A stretch of DNA of 64,000 nucleotides, taken from assembly GCF_008360935.1 (NCBI RefSeq), contig NZ_SRXO01000015.1, forward strand, positions 58,812 to 122,811. Direction: 5' to 3'. Position 1 is the first letter of the stretch. Each line of letters starts with the position of its first letter. The notes under the pieces are model-generated. The model did no database searches, was not told the DNA's origin, and saw only the letters and a program-made list of their open reading frames with translations. Positions 18,590 through 25,902 of the stretch are shown here, piece by piece. Made by a program: the position numbers and the translations under genes. Source of the stretch: Siccirubricoccus phaeus (lineage in GTDB: Bacteria; Pseudomonadota; Alphaproteobacteria; Acetobacterales; Acetobacteraceae).

Positions 18590-18767
18590 GCCGCAGCCTC
18601 CCCCCAGGCGTGGCCCCAGGGCAAGCCCCCTACCGGCTCAGCCTGCCAACCGGAGGGGCCTCTGCGGGCCTCGATCACCGGCGGATTGTCCCGGCGTCGC
18701 TTTCGGAGAGCATTTTCAACTTCGGCGAAATCGCCGGACGACTTGGAAAATGTGAGGAAACAAAGGG

Positions 18768-18820
18768 CTAGAGCAGATTCACGCCTCCGGGCGATGCCGC
18801 CCTCCGGCGATCTGCTCTAG
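18768..18820. repeat. Palindromic element CTAGAGCAGAT...ATCTGCTCTAG
   Basis: An 11-bp perfect inverted repeat (18768-18778 and 18810-18820) with a GC-rich 31-base centre that has its own stem (CCTCCGGGCG / CGCCCTCCGG). It shares its last CTAG with the 107-bp element that starts at 18817. Part of the 18590-18938 gap, which has no gene. Confidence 0.8.
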
Positions 18821-18923
18821 AGCGTGATCGGTTGAGGTCGAATCGACCGAAACCGTGAATCACGCGACCGAACAACGAGCTAGAGCGGGGCGGGTGAGCG
18901 CAGCTCAACCGATCCCGCTCTAG
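18817..18923. repeat. 107-bp family B element, copy 1
   Basis: Bounded by CTAG at both ends with a near-perfect 20-bp terminal inverted repeat (CTAGAGCGTGATCGGTTGAG at the left and its complement with one change at the right). An internal CTAGAGC lies at about 18880. The reverse complement of 42304-42410 differs from it at only one base. It lies just past the stop of the ion-channel gene. Confidence 0.9.
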
Positions 18924-18938
18924 CAGGGACGGCCGGGA

Positions 18939-19787
18939 TCAGGGCTTTCCGATGCCCGCCGCCCGGAGCTCCGCCACCTCCGCGCGCAGCGCCCGGATTT
19001 CCCGCAGCATCAGCGCCGTATCGGCCTCCGCCTGGGCCATCGCCTTCTGCTGCAGCGCCGCCTCCCGCTCATCCTTCAGGGAGGAGATGCTGTCCACGAT
19101 GACGCCGATGAAGAGGTTCAGCACGACGAAGGTGGCGACCAGGATGAAGGGGATGATGAAGAGCCAGGCCCAGGGCTGCTTCTCCGCCAGCGGGAAGGCG
19201 ATGTCGCTCGGCCAGCCTTCTAGCGTCATCAACTGGAAGAGGGAGAGCAGGCTGTCGCCGAAGGTGCCGAAGCGCTCCGGCAGATCGGCGCCGAAGAGCT
19301 GCGTGGTGATCACCCCGCAGACATAGAAGAGCAGCAGCATCAGCGCGACGATGCTGGCCATGCCGGGGATGGAGGCCAGCATCGCCTCCACCACCACCCG
19401 CAGCGAGGGGACGATGCTGACCAGGCGGAGGATCCGCAGCACCCTGAGCACCCGGAGCACGGCGAAGGGCCCGCTGGCCGGCACCCAGGCGATGGCCACG
19501 ACGATGACGTCGAACAGCCCCCAGGGGTCCTGGAACAGCCGGCCGCGGAAGGCATGAATGCGGAGCGCGATCTCCAGGGTGAAGATGGCGAGCAGGGCGT
19601 GGTTGAGCGCCCCGATCACCCCGCCCCAGCCGGCCATCAGGCTCGGCCAGGTCTCGAGGCCGAGGGTGATGGCGTTCAGCACGATGAGCCAGAGGATCAG
19701 GCTCTGAAAGCCCGGCGAGCTGACGAAATGGGCGACGCGCGCCCGTGGCGAGCCGTCCGCCTCGGCGGTGGTGACGGTTTCCTGCAT
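18939..19787 (-). CDS. Single-domain voltage-gated cation channel (BacNav/Cav type)
   Basis: A 282-residue six-helix channel subunit that forms a tetramer in the inner membrane. S1-S3 occupy about 27-105. S4 (108-130) has regularly spaced arginines: R112, R115, R118, R121, R130. The pore filter is TLEGWPSD at 188-195 where sodium channels such as NaChBac have TLESW, so the Ser is replaced by Gly. S6 is about 208-233 (FIIPFILVATFVVLNLFIGV with the conserved Asn). A C-terminal coiled coil (236-276, EREAALQQKAMAQAEADTAL) is the usual tetramerisation helix. Start ATG 19787. NnrU lies upstream on the same strand. Voltage gating is well supported; ion choice is discussed as a finding. Confidence 0.92.
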   Translation of the reverse strand: MQETVTTAEADGSPRARVAHFVSSPGFQSLILWLIVLNAITLGLETWPSLMAGWGGVIGALNHALLAIFTLEIALRIHAFRGRLFQDPWGLFDVIVVAIAWVPASGPFAVLRVLRVLRILRLVSIVPSLRVVVEAMLASIPGMASIVALMLLLFYVCGVITTQLFGADLPERFGTFGDSLLSLFQLMTLEGWPSDIAFPLAEKQPWAWLFIIPFILVATFVVLNLFIGVIVDSISSLKDEREAALQQKAMAQAEADTALMLREIRALRAEVAELRAAGIGKP

Positions 19788-19842
19788 GGTTCCTGCCCCG
19801 GCCTCGTTCTGTGTCCTGAATGGCGGCAATCGGGGGTTGCGA

Positions 19843-20520
19843 TCAAGAGGCCGCGAGCAGGACCGGGACGCCGAAGAGCAACGGGTGCAGATGCAGCACC
19901 GCCGCCCAGGCGAGCAGGCCGAGCAGCGGGGCGCGCCAGCCGAGCTCGCCGAGGGCCAGGCGGTTGCGGCCGGCGAGGATGGCCCCGAAGGGCAAGGCGG
20001 AGGTGGCGGCGGCGAGGCGCGCCCATTCCGCCGGGGCGCGGCGGGCGAGCTTGGCGTCGATGGCGGGCATGCCGGCCAGAGCGGTGAGGAGGAGGGTGCC
20101 GAAGAAGACCAGGCTGGCGGTGTCGCCATTGCCGATGAGGTGGATGGCGGCCCAGAGGGCGATGGCCGAGAGCATGGGGTGGCGGGTGATGCGCTGGATG
20201 CCGCGGGCCGGCTGGCCGGGCCGGCCGCCCACCGCGGTGGGGTTGGGGCCGAGGAGGGCGAAGGCCAGCAGCAGGAAGGCGGGCAGCATGGCGAAGGCCA
20301 GGACCCAGCGCAGCCCGGCGGGGGCGAACCAGAGGGGTTGGGTCTCGGCGCCGCGCCAGGCGAGGATGAGCAGCACCAGGGAGGCGACGGAGAGGAGGGA
20401 GAAGGCGGCGCGGAAGCCGCCCTCCCCGAGGCGGGCGACGGCGATGCCGCGCAGCCCGGTGCCGGCCAGGCCGAAATGCAGGCCGAGCCAGAGCAGGGCG
20501 GCGAGCAGCAGGAGGAGCAT
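19843..20520 (-). CDS. NnrU family membrane protein
   Basis: A 225-residue integral membrane protein with about six helices. The diagnostic segment is GIQRITRHPMLSAIALWAAIHLIGNG, matching the NnrU/isoprenylcysteine-methyltransferase-like core where the RHP motif sits beside the membrane. NnrU was first linked to nitric-oxide metabolism in Rhodobacter, but most relatives lie outside denitrification loci, as here. Start ATG 20520 gives a hydrophobic N-terminus at once; a TTG eight codons upstream is possible. It lies 55 bases before the channel gene on the same strand. Confidence 0.85.
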   Translation of the reverse strand: MLLLLLAALLWLGLHFGLAGTGLRGIAVARLGEGGFRAAFSLLSVASLVLLILAWRGAETQPLWFAPAGLRWVLAFAMLPAFLLLAFALLGPNPTAVGGRPGQPARGIQRITRHPMLSAIALWAAIHLIGNGDTASLVFFGTLLLTALAGMPAIDAKLARRAPAEWARLAAATSALPFGAILAGRNRLALGELGWRAPLLGLLAWAAVLHLHPLLFGVPVLLAAS

Positions 20521-20629
20521 GGGAAAAGGTACCAGACAAAGCAACGGCTACACACGCTGGCGTACGCAACTAAGTTAATATTCTTCTAGCTCGCCGCAGC
20601 TAGAGGTCAGAGGCCATATCATGAATATT

Positions 20630-21283
20630 CTACCTTTGGGTCGCTTTTTTCCCTACAGCAGGAGGTGGTGTCAACCAGTGTAGGCCAGGCAAAACTTGAT
20701 TTGCCCACACGTAATCGGACTCCAAAAATAGGAAGGTAACTTTATGTATTCTGCATCTTTCGAAAGTACAGTCTTCGAATAATACAAAATTATATATAGG
20801 AACATTATCTGCCACCATCACCGCACACACACTTGTCATGCGACAATCTTTCATTCCTCCTTCACTTGGTCTGGTGGCAGATAAAGCGATATTATAAGGG
20901 CCTACTATATCACATTCTATAAACCTCTTTTTTCGCACTATCGGTTCTATTGGTGATACAAGATTGGAAACATCAATTCTTCTTTTCTTGAATTCATCTT
21001 GAAGTGGATTTATGGAGTCTTGTCGATGACAGAAATGATTCTCAATAGATGCCTTTATGATGCGTTCTCTTGCAATAGCCGCAGCTAGCCATAAGAGGAC
21101 AAAAAGACCTCCAGCTGCTAGTCCACAAGCTATCCAGGTAATTACACCGCACGGTGCGAGCCACTTAGTTACCGCGGCGGCCCAGCTGGTGAGTATTGTT
21201 ACGAATCCGGTGCTTCCAATAAGCGCGATAAGCGACCAATGAGATGAAATACTCTCAAGAATCGCATTGATCTTCTTCCACAT
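20630..21283 (-). CDS. AT-rich orphan membrane protein with pentapeptide-like C-terminus
   Basis: A 217-residue protein not recognised as a known family. Two predicted membrane helices (about 16-36 and 44-70) are followed by a basic linker and a region with pentapeptide-repeat-like spacing (RFIECDIVG, FVLFEDCTFERCRIHKVTF). The start ATG at 21283 has a strong GAGGGGGG Shine-Dalgarno, preferred to upstream starts. Base composition is clearly AT-rich and its codons (AAT, ATA, TCA, ACT) are unlike every neighbour; flanks 20530-20629 and 21284-21400 are also AT-rich. This marks recent transfer. No transposase or integrase lies beside it. Confidence 0.7.
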   Translation of the reverse strand: MWKKINAILESISSHWSLIALIGSTGFVTILTSWAAAVTKWLAPCGVITWIACGLAAGGLFVLLWLAAAIARERIIKASIENHFCHRQDSINPLQDEFKKRRIDVSNLVSPIEPIVRKKRFIECDIVGPYNIALSATRPSEGGMKDCRMTSVCAVMVADNVPIYNFVLFEDCTFERCRIHKVTFLFLESDYVWANQVLPGLHWLTPPPAVGKKATQR

Positions 21284-21402
21284 GTCCCCCCTCTTATGCA
21301 TGCCAAAACTGGCCAAAACTGATGGATGAGAGTTCATCCACTCCCGCCGGCTGCCATCCTCGCCCGTCTCAAAGGCAGAATGGCATTCCAAATTCGGATC
21401 GA

Positions 21403-21876
21403 TCAATCTCGCCTAGGCCGCCAGGCACGATGGTAGGGGTGGCCCGCCCGGATGGCCTGCACCCGGTACCATTGCTCGGCCAGCAGCCCGCGCACCAGGA
21501 AATGCGGCCAGGTCAGCGGCCCAAGGGAAAGGCGGTGATCCGCCCGGGCCAGCACCGCCGGGTCCAGCCCCTCAGCCCCGCCGATCAGGAAGCAGAGCGG
21601 CCTTCCCGTCGCCTCCCAGCGCGCCGCCAGCGCGGCGAGCGCCTCGGAGCCGGGGGCCGCGCCGCCGAGGTCCAGCGCCACGGCATAGGCGGCCTCCGGC
21701 AGGGCGGCCAGCAGGGCGGCGCCCTCGCGGCGCCGGGCCTCGGCGGGGCTGCCCTGGGCCTCGGCCAGCTCCGTCACCGCGAAGGGCGGGCGCAGCCGGG
21801 CATTGTACTGGGCGAAGAGCGCCGCCTCGGGCCCCGGCTTCAGCCGGCCGATGGCGATCAGGCGGGGGGGCTTCAC
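21403..21876 (-). CDS. rlmH: 23S rRNA (pseudouridine1915-N3)-methyltransferase
   Basis: A SPOUT methyltransferase that methylates pseudouridine 1915 in helix 69 of 23S rRNA. The knotted SAM site is [12 protein letters not shown] (95-106) and the C-terminal HPYHR (146-150) is diagnostic. I chose GTG at 21876, giving [17 protein letters not shown] and 157 residues, close to the usual 155; longer upstream starts only add low-complexity sequence. The family usually ends right after HPYH(R/K), whereas here seven extra residues precede a stop in the AT-rich flank. Last gene of the proA-nadD-rsfS-rlmH run. Confidence 0.92.
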   Translation of the reverse strand: MKPPRLIAIGRLKPGPEAALFAQYNARLRPPFAVTELAEAQGSPAEARRREGAALLAALPEAAYAVALDLGGAAPGSEALAALAARWEATGRPLCFLIGGAEGLDPAVLARADHRLSLGPLTWPHFLVRGLLAEQWYRVQAIRAGHPYHRAWRPRRD

Positions 21877-21985
21877 GCGGCGGGCTGAGGGGGCGGGCAG
21901 TGCCGTTGCGGCGGGTGTTCCCGCCCAAGGGCGCCATCCCGCCCCCGCCATGCGCTGTCTCGCCCCTGCGCGCCGCGCCGTGCCT

Positions 21986-22057
21986 GCGCGCCGTTCCACC
22001 CCCGCGCGCCGTTCCACCCCCGCGCGCCGTTCCACCCCCGCGCGCCGTTCCACCCCC
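21986..22057. repeat. Four perfect tandem copies of an 18-bp unit
   Basis: Unit GCGCGCCGTTCCACCCCC at 21986-22003, 22004-22021, 22022-22039 and 22040-22057, with a degenerate partial copy before them. It lies in the 375-base gap between rsfS and rlmH, which otherwise has no gene. 18 bp is a multiple of three but the array is upstream of the likely rlmH start. Confidence 0.9.
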
Positions 22058-22064
22058 GCCCTAA

Positions 22065-22122
22065 CCCTCCCCCGCCAGCGGAGGAGAGAATCCGCTCTCT
22101 CTCCCCCGCTGGCGGGGGAGGG
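22065..22122. repeat. Inverted repeat, 16-bp arms (REP-like)
   Basis: CCCTCCCCCGCCAGCG at 22065-22080 pairs perfectly with CGCTGGCGGGGGAGGG at 22107-22122 around a 26-base loop that itself contains GAGAGAATCC. Similar CCCTCCCCCGCCAGCG-type REP sequences are common in GC-rich alphaproteobacteria. It lies between rsfS and rlmH; effects on read-through are possible but not shown. Confidence 0.75.
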
Positions 22123-22251
22123 CCGGGGTGGGGCTGGCGGAGAACCAGGGCATGCCGCCGAACCAGGGCGCAGGGACGCATCGGCGCCTCGCCCTGGCCG
22201 CAACCAAGCCCGCCGAACCGCCGCATCATCCCACGGCGCGGCCCCATCCCC

Positions 22252-23127
22252 TCACCCCCCGCCACTGCCCTCGCCCACCGGCGAGTCCGGCCCCCACATC
22301 CGCTCCAGCGCATAGGTCGCCCGCGCCTCCGGCTTGAACAGGTGCACCACCAGGTCGCCGGCATCGATCAGCACCCAATCGGGCGAGGCCTGGATGGCAT
22401 TGCGGCTGAGCTTCAGCCCGGCCTTCTCCAGCGCCTCCTCCAGATGCTCCGCCATGGCCTGGATCTGCCGGTCCGCCAGCCCGGTGGCGATGATCATCCG
22501 GTCCGTGAAGCTGGCCCGGCCGGTGACGTCCAGCACCAGCACATCCTCGGCCTTGTCGTCTTCCAGGCTGGCGCGGGCGGCGGCCACCAGCGCGTCCAGC
22601 CGCGCCGGCTCCGCCTTCGGCTTGCGCGCGCGGCGGGGCTGCGGCGCTGCCTCCGGCCCCGCTGCCACCTGGCTGCGGGTTACCGCGCCGCCGGCGGATC
22701 TGCGGGCGCGGGGCCGGGGTGCCGCGGCAACGGAGTCCGTCCCGGCCGCAGCTTCCTCGGCATGCGAGGGCATGACCGCGGACGGCGTCTCCCCCGCCAC
22801 TTCAGGGGCGGGCTTGCGGCCGCGCCGCGGTGCCGGCCCAGCTTCCCCGGCATGCGGCGGCATGGCCGCGGGCGGCGTCTCCCCCGCTTCAGGGGCGGGC
22901 TTGCGGCCGCGCCGCGGTGCCGGCCCAGCTTCCCCGGCATGCGGCGGCATGGCCGCGGGCGGCGTCTCCCCCGCTTCAGGGGCGGGCTTGCGGCCGCGCC
23001 GCGGCGGCAGGGCAGCTTCCCCGGCCGGGGCGGCGGCCGCCTTCCGGGCATGCGAGGCCTGCGCCGTCACCGGCGCGGCCTCCCCGGCCGGGGCAGGCCC
23101 CGCCTTCCGGCCGCGCGGCCTCGCCAC
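22252..23127 (-). CDS. rsfS: Ribosome silencing factor RsfS with long repetitive N-terminus
   Basis: The C-terminal 110 residues (from LDALVAAARASLEDDKAEDV) are a full RsfS/Iojap domain: DRMIIATGLADRQIQAMAEHLEEAL and PDWVLIDAGDLVVHLFKPEAR are diagnostic. RsfS binds uL14 and blocks subunit joining in starvation. The family is usually 105-150 residues; this product has 291. The extra N-terminus is Ala/Pro-rich and basic, with repeated RRGRKPAPE blocks in 29-residue units, which look like AT-hook or histone-tail sequence. GTG at 23127 is the first usual start; an AGAGGAGG followed by ATC lies further upstream, just after an in-frame TGA. It follows nadD, as in many alphaproteobacteria. Confidence 0.9.
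   Translation of the reverse strand: MARPRGRKAGPAPAGEAAPVTAQASHARKAAAAPAGEAALPPRRGRKPAPEAGETPPAAMPPHAGEAGPAPRRGRKPAPEAGETPPAAMPPHAGEAGPAPRRGRKPAPEVAGETPSAVMPSHAEEAAAGTDSVAAAPRPRARRSAGGAVTRSQVAAGPEAAPQPRRARKPKAEPARLDALVAAARASLEDDKAEDVLVLDVTGRASFTDRMIIATGLADRQIQAMAEHLEEALEKAGLKLSRNAIQASPDWVLIDAGDLVVHLFKPEARATYALERMWGPDSPVGEGSGGG
22801..22974 (-). repeat. Two identical 87-bp tandem units inside rsfS
   Basis: Units 22801-22887 and 22888-22974 are identical; a partial third runs from 22975 to about 23005 and a diverged one precedes. 87 bp encodes 29 residues (with RRGRKPAPEAGETPPAA in each), so unit number can change without breaking the frame. Confidence 0.9.
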
Positions 23128-23247
23128 CGGCCCGGCCGGCGCTGCTTCGGCCGAGGGGCGGGCACGGCGCTTCGGCGCGGCCGACGGGCTGGCGGTGCTC
23201 TCCTCCCCGGCAGGGGGCTTCGGGCTGCGGGCGATGGCCGCCTCCTC

Positions 23248-23388
23248 TTGTCATATCCGCGGACAGTCCGGCGGCCTGATGTCCGAAGTCCCGCGGACTT
23301 CGCCGTCAGGCCGCCGGCCTTGGTGTTCCTTGGCCTGCTTATCCGCTCCCTTCGCCGGAAATCCAGCGCGGGGAGCGGGCAGGACGGC
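23248..23388. repeat. Family D repeat, copy 1
   Basis: Between nadD and rsfS (23128-23436, no gene). Contains GTCCGAAGTCCCGCGGACTT stem, GGCCTGCTTATCCGCTCCC, and GCCGGAAATCCAGCGCGGGG ending in GAGCGGGCAGGAC. Shares module order with 25738, 60083 and, inverted, 53750. Confidence 0.65.
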
Positions 23389-23436
23389 GGAGCGGGCGCA
23401 TGCCGGTCCCGCCCCGGAAAATAAGCCCTGGGCGGC

Positions 23437-24126
23437 TTACCGCGGCCTGGCCGGAGCGCTGTCCGGCCCGGCCAGGCTGCGGTCGCCCTGCCCCAGACCG
23501 GCCCGCGCCACCCTGATAGCGGTGGCGGAGGCCGGATGTTCCCGCGCCGGCACCAGGCACCACGGCGCGTGGGCCGCCGCCCGGCACGCCGCGGGCCCTC
23601 CGCCCAGCGGCCCCGCCAGCAGCGCCGCCGGCCGCCGCCGCCAGCGCGCCAGGGCATGCGCCGCCTGGCCGCTCAGCGCCCGGCGGGTCTCCCCGGGCCG
23701 TGGCAGCACGGCGATGGGGGTGTGCCGGGCCAGCAGGCGCCAGCGCCGCCAGCGCGGGAGCTGGCGGAGATTGTCCGCCCCCATCAGCAGCACGAAGCGG
23801 GCGCGCGGGAAGCGCCGCGCCAGCTTGGCCAGGGTGGCGACGGTGAAGCGGCTGTGCAGCCGCGCCTCCAGCGCCGTCGCCACCACCCGCACGCCGTCGC
23901 CGATGGCGCGGGCGGAGGCCAGGCGCTCCGCGAAGGGGGCCATGCCGGCGGCGGGCTTCAGCGGGTTGCCGGGGGAGACGAGCAGCCAGACCTGGTCCAG
24001 CCGCAGCGCCCGCAGCGCCCGTTCCGCCACATGGCGATGCCCGGCATGGGCCGGGTTGAAGCTGCCGCCCAGCAGCCCGATGCGCGCCCGCCGCCGATCC
24101 CCCGCGGGGCCGGGCAATCCCGGCAT
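23437..24126 (-). CDS. nadD: Nicotinate-nucleotide adenylyltransferase
   Basis: Makes nicotinate adenine dinucleotide from nicotinate mononucleotide and ATP in NAD synthesis. The 229-residue protein has the nucleotidyltransferase motif GGSFNPAHAGH (20-30, His27 and His30 bind ATP phosphates) and SATAIR near the C-terminus (family SSTxIR). WLLVSPGNPLK and LLMGADNLRQLPRWRRW are typical NadD segments. Start ATG 24126 gives the motif about 20 residues in; upstream sequence is a repeat. Lies between proA and rsfS on the same strand. Confidence 0.95.
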   Translation of the reverse strand: MPGLPGPAGDRRRARIGLLGGSFNPAHAGHRHVAERALRALRLDQVWLLVSPGNPLKPAAGMAPFAERLASARAIGDGVRVVATALEARLHSRFTVATLAKLARRFPRARFVLLMGADNLRQLPRWRRWRLLARHTPIAVLPRPGETRRALSGQAAHALARWRRRPAALLAGPLGGGPAACRAAAHAPWCLVPAREHPASATAIRVARAGLGQGDRSLAGPDSAPARPR

Positions 24127-24147
24127 GTGTTTCCGTCCCCTCCCCCA

Positions 24148-24205
24148 GAGCGTGACCGCTTGCGGCGGCCTCACCGGCAGCGCGGATCGCGCGGCCGGCT
24201 GCGGG
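24148..24205. repeat. Degenerate family B element fragment
   Basis: GAGCGTGACCGCTTGCGG, CTCACCGG and GATCGCGCGGCC align with the first half of the 107-bp element at 18817, with several changes. Lies between proA and nadD. Confidence 0.5.
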
Positions 24206-24234
24206 GCTCGCGCATGCTGCCGTGCCGCCGGCCG

Positions 24235-25527
24235 TCAGGGCCTGGTCTGGCCCGTGCCGAGGACATGGTAGCGATAGGTGCAGAGCTGCTCCAACCCCAC
24301 CGGCCCGCGGGCATGCAGCCGGCCGGTGGCGATGCCGATTTCCGCCCCGAAGCCGAATTCGCCGCCATCGCAGAATTGCGTGGAGGCGTTCCACAGCCCG
24401 ACCGCCGAGGCGATGCCGGCGAGGAATTCCTCCGCCGCCGCCGCATCCTCGGTGATGATCGCCTCGGTATGCTCCGAGCCGTGGCGGCCTATATGCGCGA
24501 TGGCCGCCGCCACCCCGTCCACCACCGCGACGTTCAGGATGGCGTCCAGCCATTCCGTGCTGAAATCCCCGGCCGTGGCGGGCTGCAGCTCCGGGCAGAT
24601 GGCGCGGGCGCGGGCATCGGCGCGGAACGCGCAGCCCAGCGCCCGCAGGTCGGCGACCAGCAGCGGCAGCAGCGCAGGGGCGATGGCGGCGTCGATCAAC
24701 AGGGTCTCGGTGGCGCCGCAGACGCCGGTGCGGCGCATCTTGGCATTGGCGAGGATGCGGCGGGCCATCTCCGGCGCGGCGGCAGCGTGGACATAGGTGT
24801 GGCAGAGGCCCTCGGCATGGGCGAGGACCGGCACCCGCGCCTCCTCCATCACCCGCGTCACCAGGCCCTTGCCGCCGCGCGGGATGATGAGGTCGATGAG
24901 GCCGGCGGCGCCGAGCATGGCGCCGACGAAGGCGCGGTCCGCGTTGGGGGCGACCTGCACCGCCGCCTCCGGCAGGCCGGCCGCGCGCAGCCCTTCCGCC
25001 AGCGTCGCATGGATGGCGGCGACGCTGCGCAGCGATTCGCGGCCGCCGCGCAGGATGACGGCATTGCCGGATTTCAGGCAGAGCCCGGCGGCATCGGCGG
25101 CGACGTTCGGCCGGCTCTCGAAGATCATGCCGATGACGCCGAGCGGCTGGGCGATGCGGCGGATGAGCAGGCCGTTGGGACGGGTCCATTCCGCCAGGGT
25201 GCGGCCGACCGGGTCGGGCAGCTCGGCGATCTCCTCGAGGCCCACGGCCATCGCCTCGATGCGGGCGGGGGTGAGGGTGAGGCGGTCCTTGAAGGCGGGG
25301 GAGAGATCCGGGGCGCCCAGCACATCGGCGGCATTGGCGGCGAGGATGGCCGGCGCAGCGCGCCGCAGCGCGGCGGCGGCGGCGCGCAGCGCCTGGTCCT
25401 TCGCCGGTCGCGGCGCCCGGGCGAGTTCGGCCGCGGCAGCGCGGGCGGCGCGGGCGGCGGTCTCGAGCAGGGCGGCGGCCTCCTGCTGCACGGGCAGGCG
25501 GGCGGTGGCGTCGGTGATGGCGTTCAT
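24235..25527 (-). CDS. proA: Gamma-glutamyl phosphate reductase
   Basis: Second step of proline synthesis: NADPH reduction of glutamyl phosphate to glutamate semialdehyde. The 430-residue protein has the aldehyde-dehydrogenase fold with IFESRPNVAADAAGLCLKSGNAVILRGG (NADP side), IIPRGGKGL, and the catalytic Cys270 in RRTGVCGATETLLID. The C-terminus has GRHGSEHTEAIITED and CDGGEFGFGAEIGIATGRLHARGPVGLEQL, all diagnostic. ATG 25527 has GGGAG upstream. proB, often adjacent, is not in this window. First gene of the proA-nadD-rsfS-rlmH run. Confidence 0.96.
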   Translation of the reverse strand: MNAITDATARLPVQQEAAALLETAARAARAAAAELARAPRPAKDQALRAAAAALRRAAPAILAANAADVLGAPDLSPAFKDRLTLTPARIEAMAVGLEEIAELPDPVGRTLAEWTRPNGLLIRRIAQPLGVIGMIFESRPNVAADAAGLCLKSGNAVILRGGRESLRSVAAIHATLAEGLRAAGLPEAAVQVAPNADRAFVGAMLGAAGLIDLIIPRGGKGLVTRVMEEARVPVLAHAEGLCHTYVHAAAAPEMARRILANAKMRRTGVCGATETLLIDAAIAPALLPLLVADLRALGCAFRADARARAICPELQPATAGDFSTEWLDAILNVAVVDGVAAAIAHIGRHGSEHTEAIITEDAAAAEEFLAGIASAVGLWNASTQFCDGGEFGFGAEIGIATGRLHARGPVGLEQLCTYRYHVLGTGQTRP

Positions 25528-25594
25528 TGCGGGACTCCCAGCGCGATGCGTAGCGCGGGGGAGAGGGGGCAGGCAAATGGGGCTCCGCCGCCGA

Positions 25595-25700
25595 CCCCGC
25601 CCTGAGCCTGCTGGTTCAGCACCCGGGCCAGAACTCACACCGGGGTCCGGCGCCGGGTCCTGGCCCCGGTGGGGGTTGGCGGCACTGCCGCCAACGGGCA
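25595..25700. repeat. Family A/C repeat cluster, copy 4
   Basis: A shortened family A copy: CTGCTGGTTCAGCACCCGGG, ACACCGGGGTCCGG, CGGGTCCTGGCCCCGGTGG, then the family C palindrome GTTGGCGGCACTGCCGCCAAC with GGGCAAAGCC. It lies upstream of proA. Confidence 0.7.
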
Positions 25701-25737
25701 AAGCCGCCGACCTTCCCGCTTGTTTTTCATACCTTCC

Positions 25738-25853
25738 CAGTGTCCCGCTTCCGCAGGACTGCGGAAGCGGGACACCAGCTTTCGTTTCAGTGGCCTGCTT
25801 GCCCGCGAAGTTCGCTGGAAATCCAGCGGACTTCGCGGGCAGGACACCCGGTC
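25738..25853. repeat. Family D repeat, copy 2
   Basis: A hairpin TGTCCCGCTTCCGCAG / CTGCGGAAGCGGGACA, then TTTCAGTGGCCTGCTTGCCC, GCGAAGTTCGCTGGAAATCC and AGCGGACTTCGCGGGCAGGA. The second part can fold with GCCCGCGAAGT pairing ACTTCGCGGGC. Lies upstream of the proA leader and downstream of the ChpT-like gene. Confidence 0.75.
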
Positions 25854-25902
25854 CAGCCCATGGGACAGCGCCCCCTGCCGGGGCACGGGGCGAAGCCCCG
25901 CC

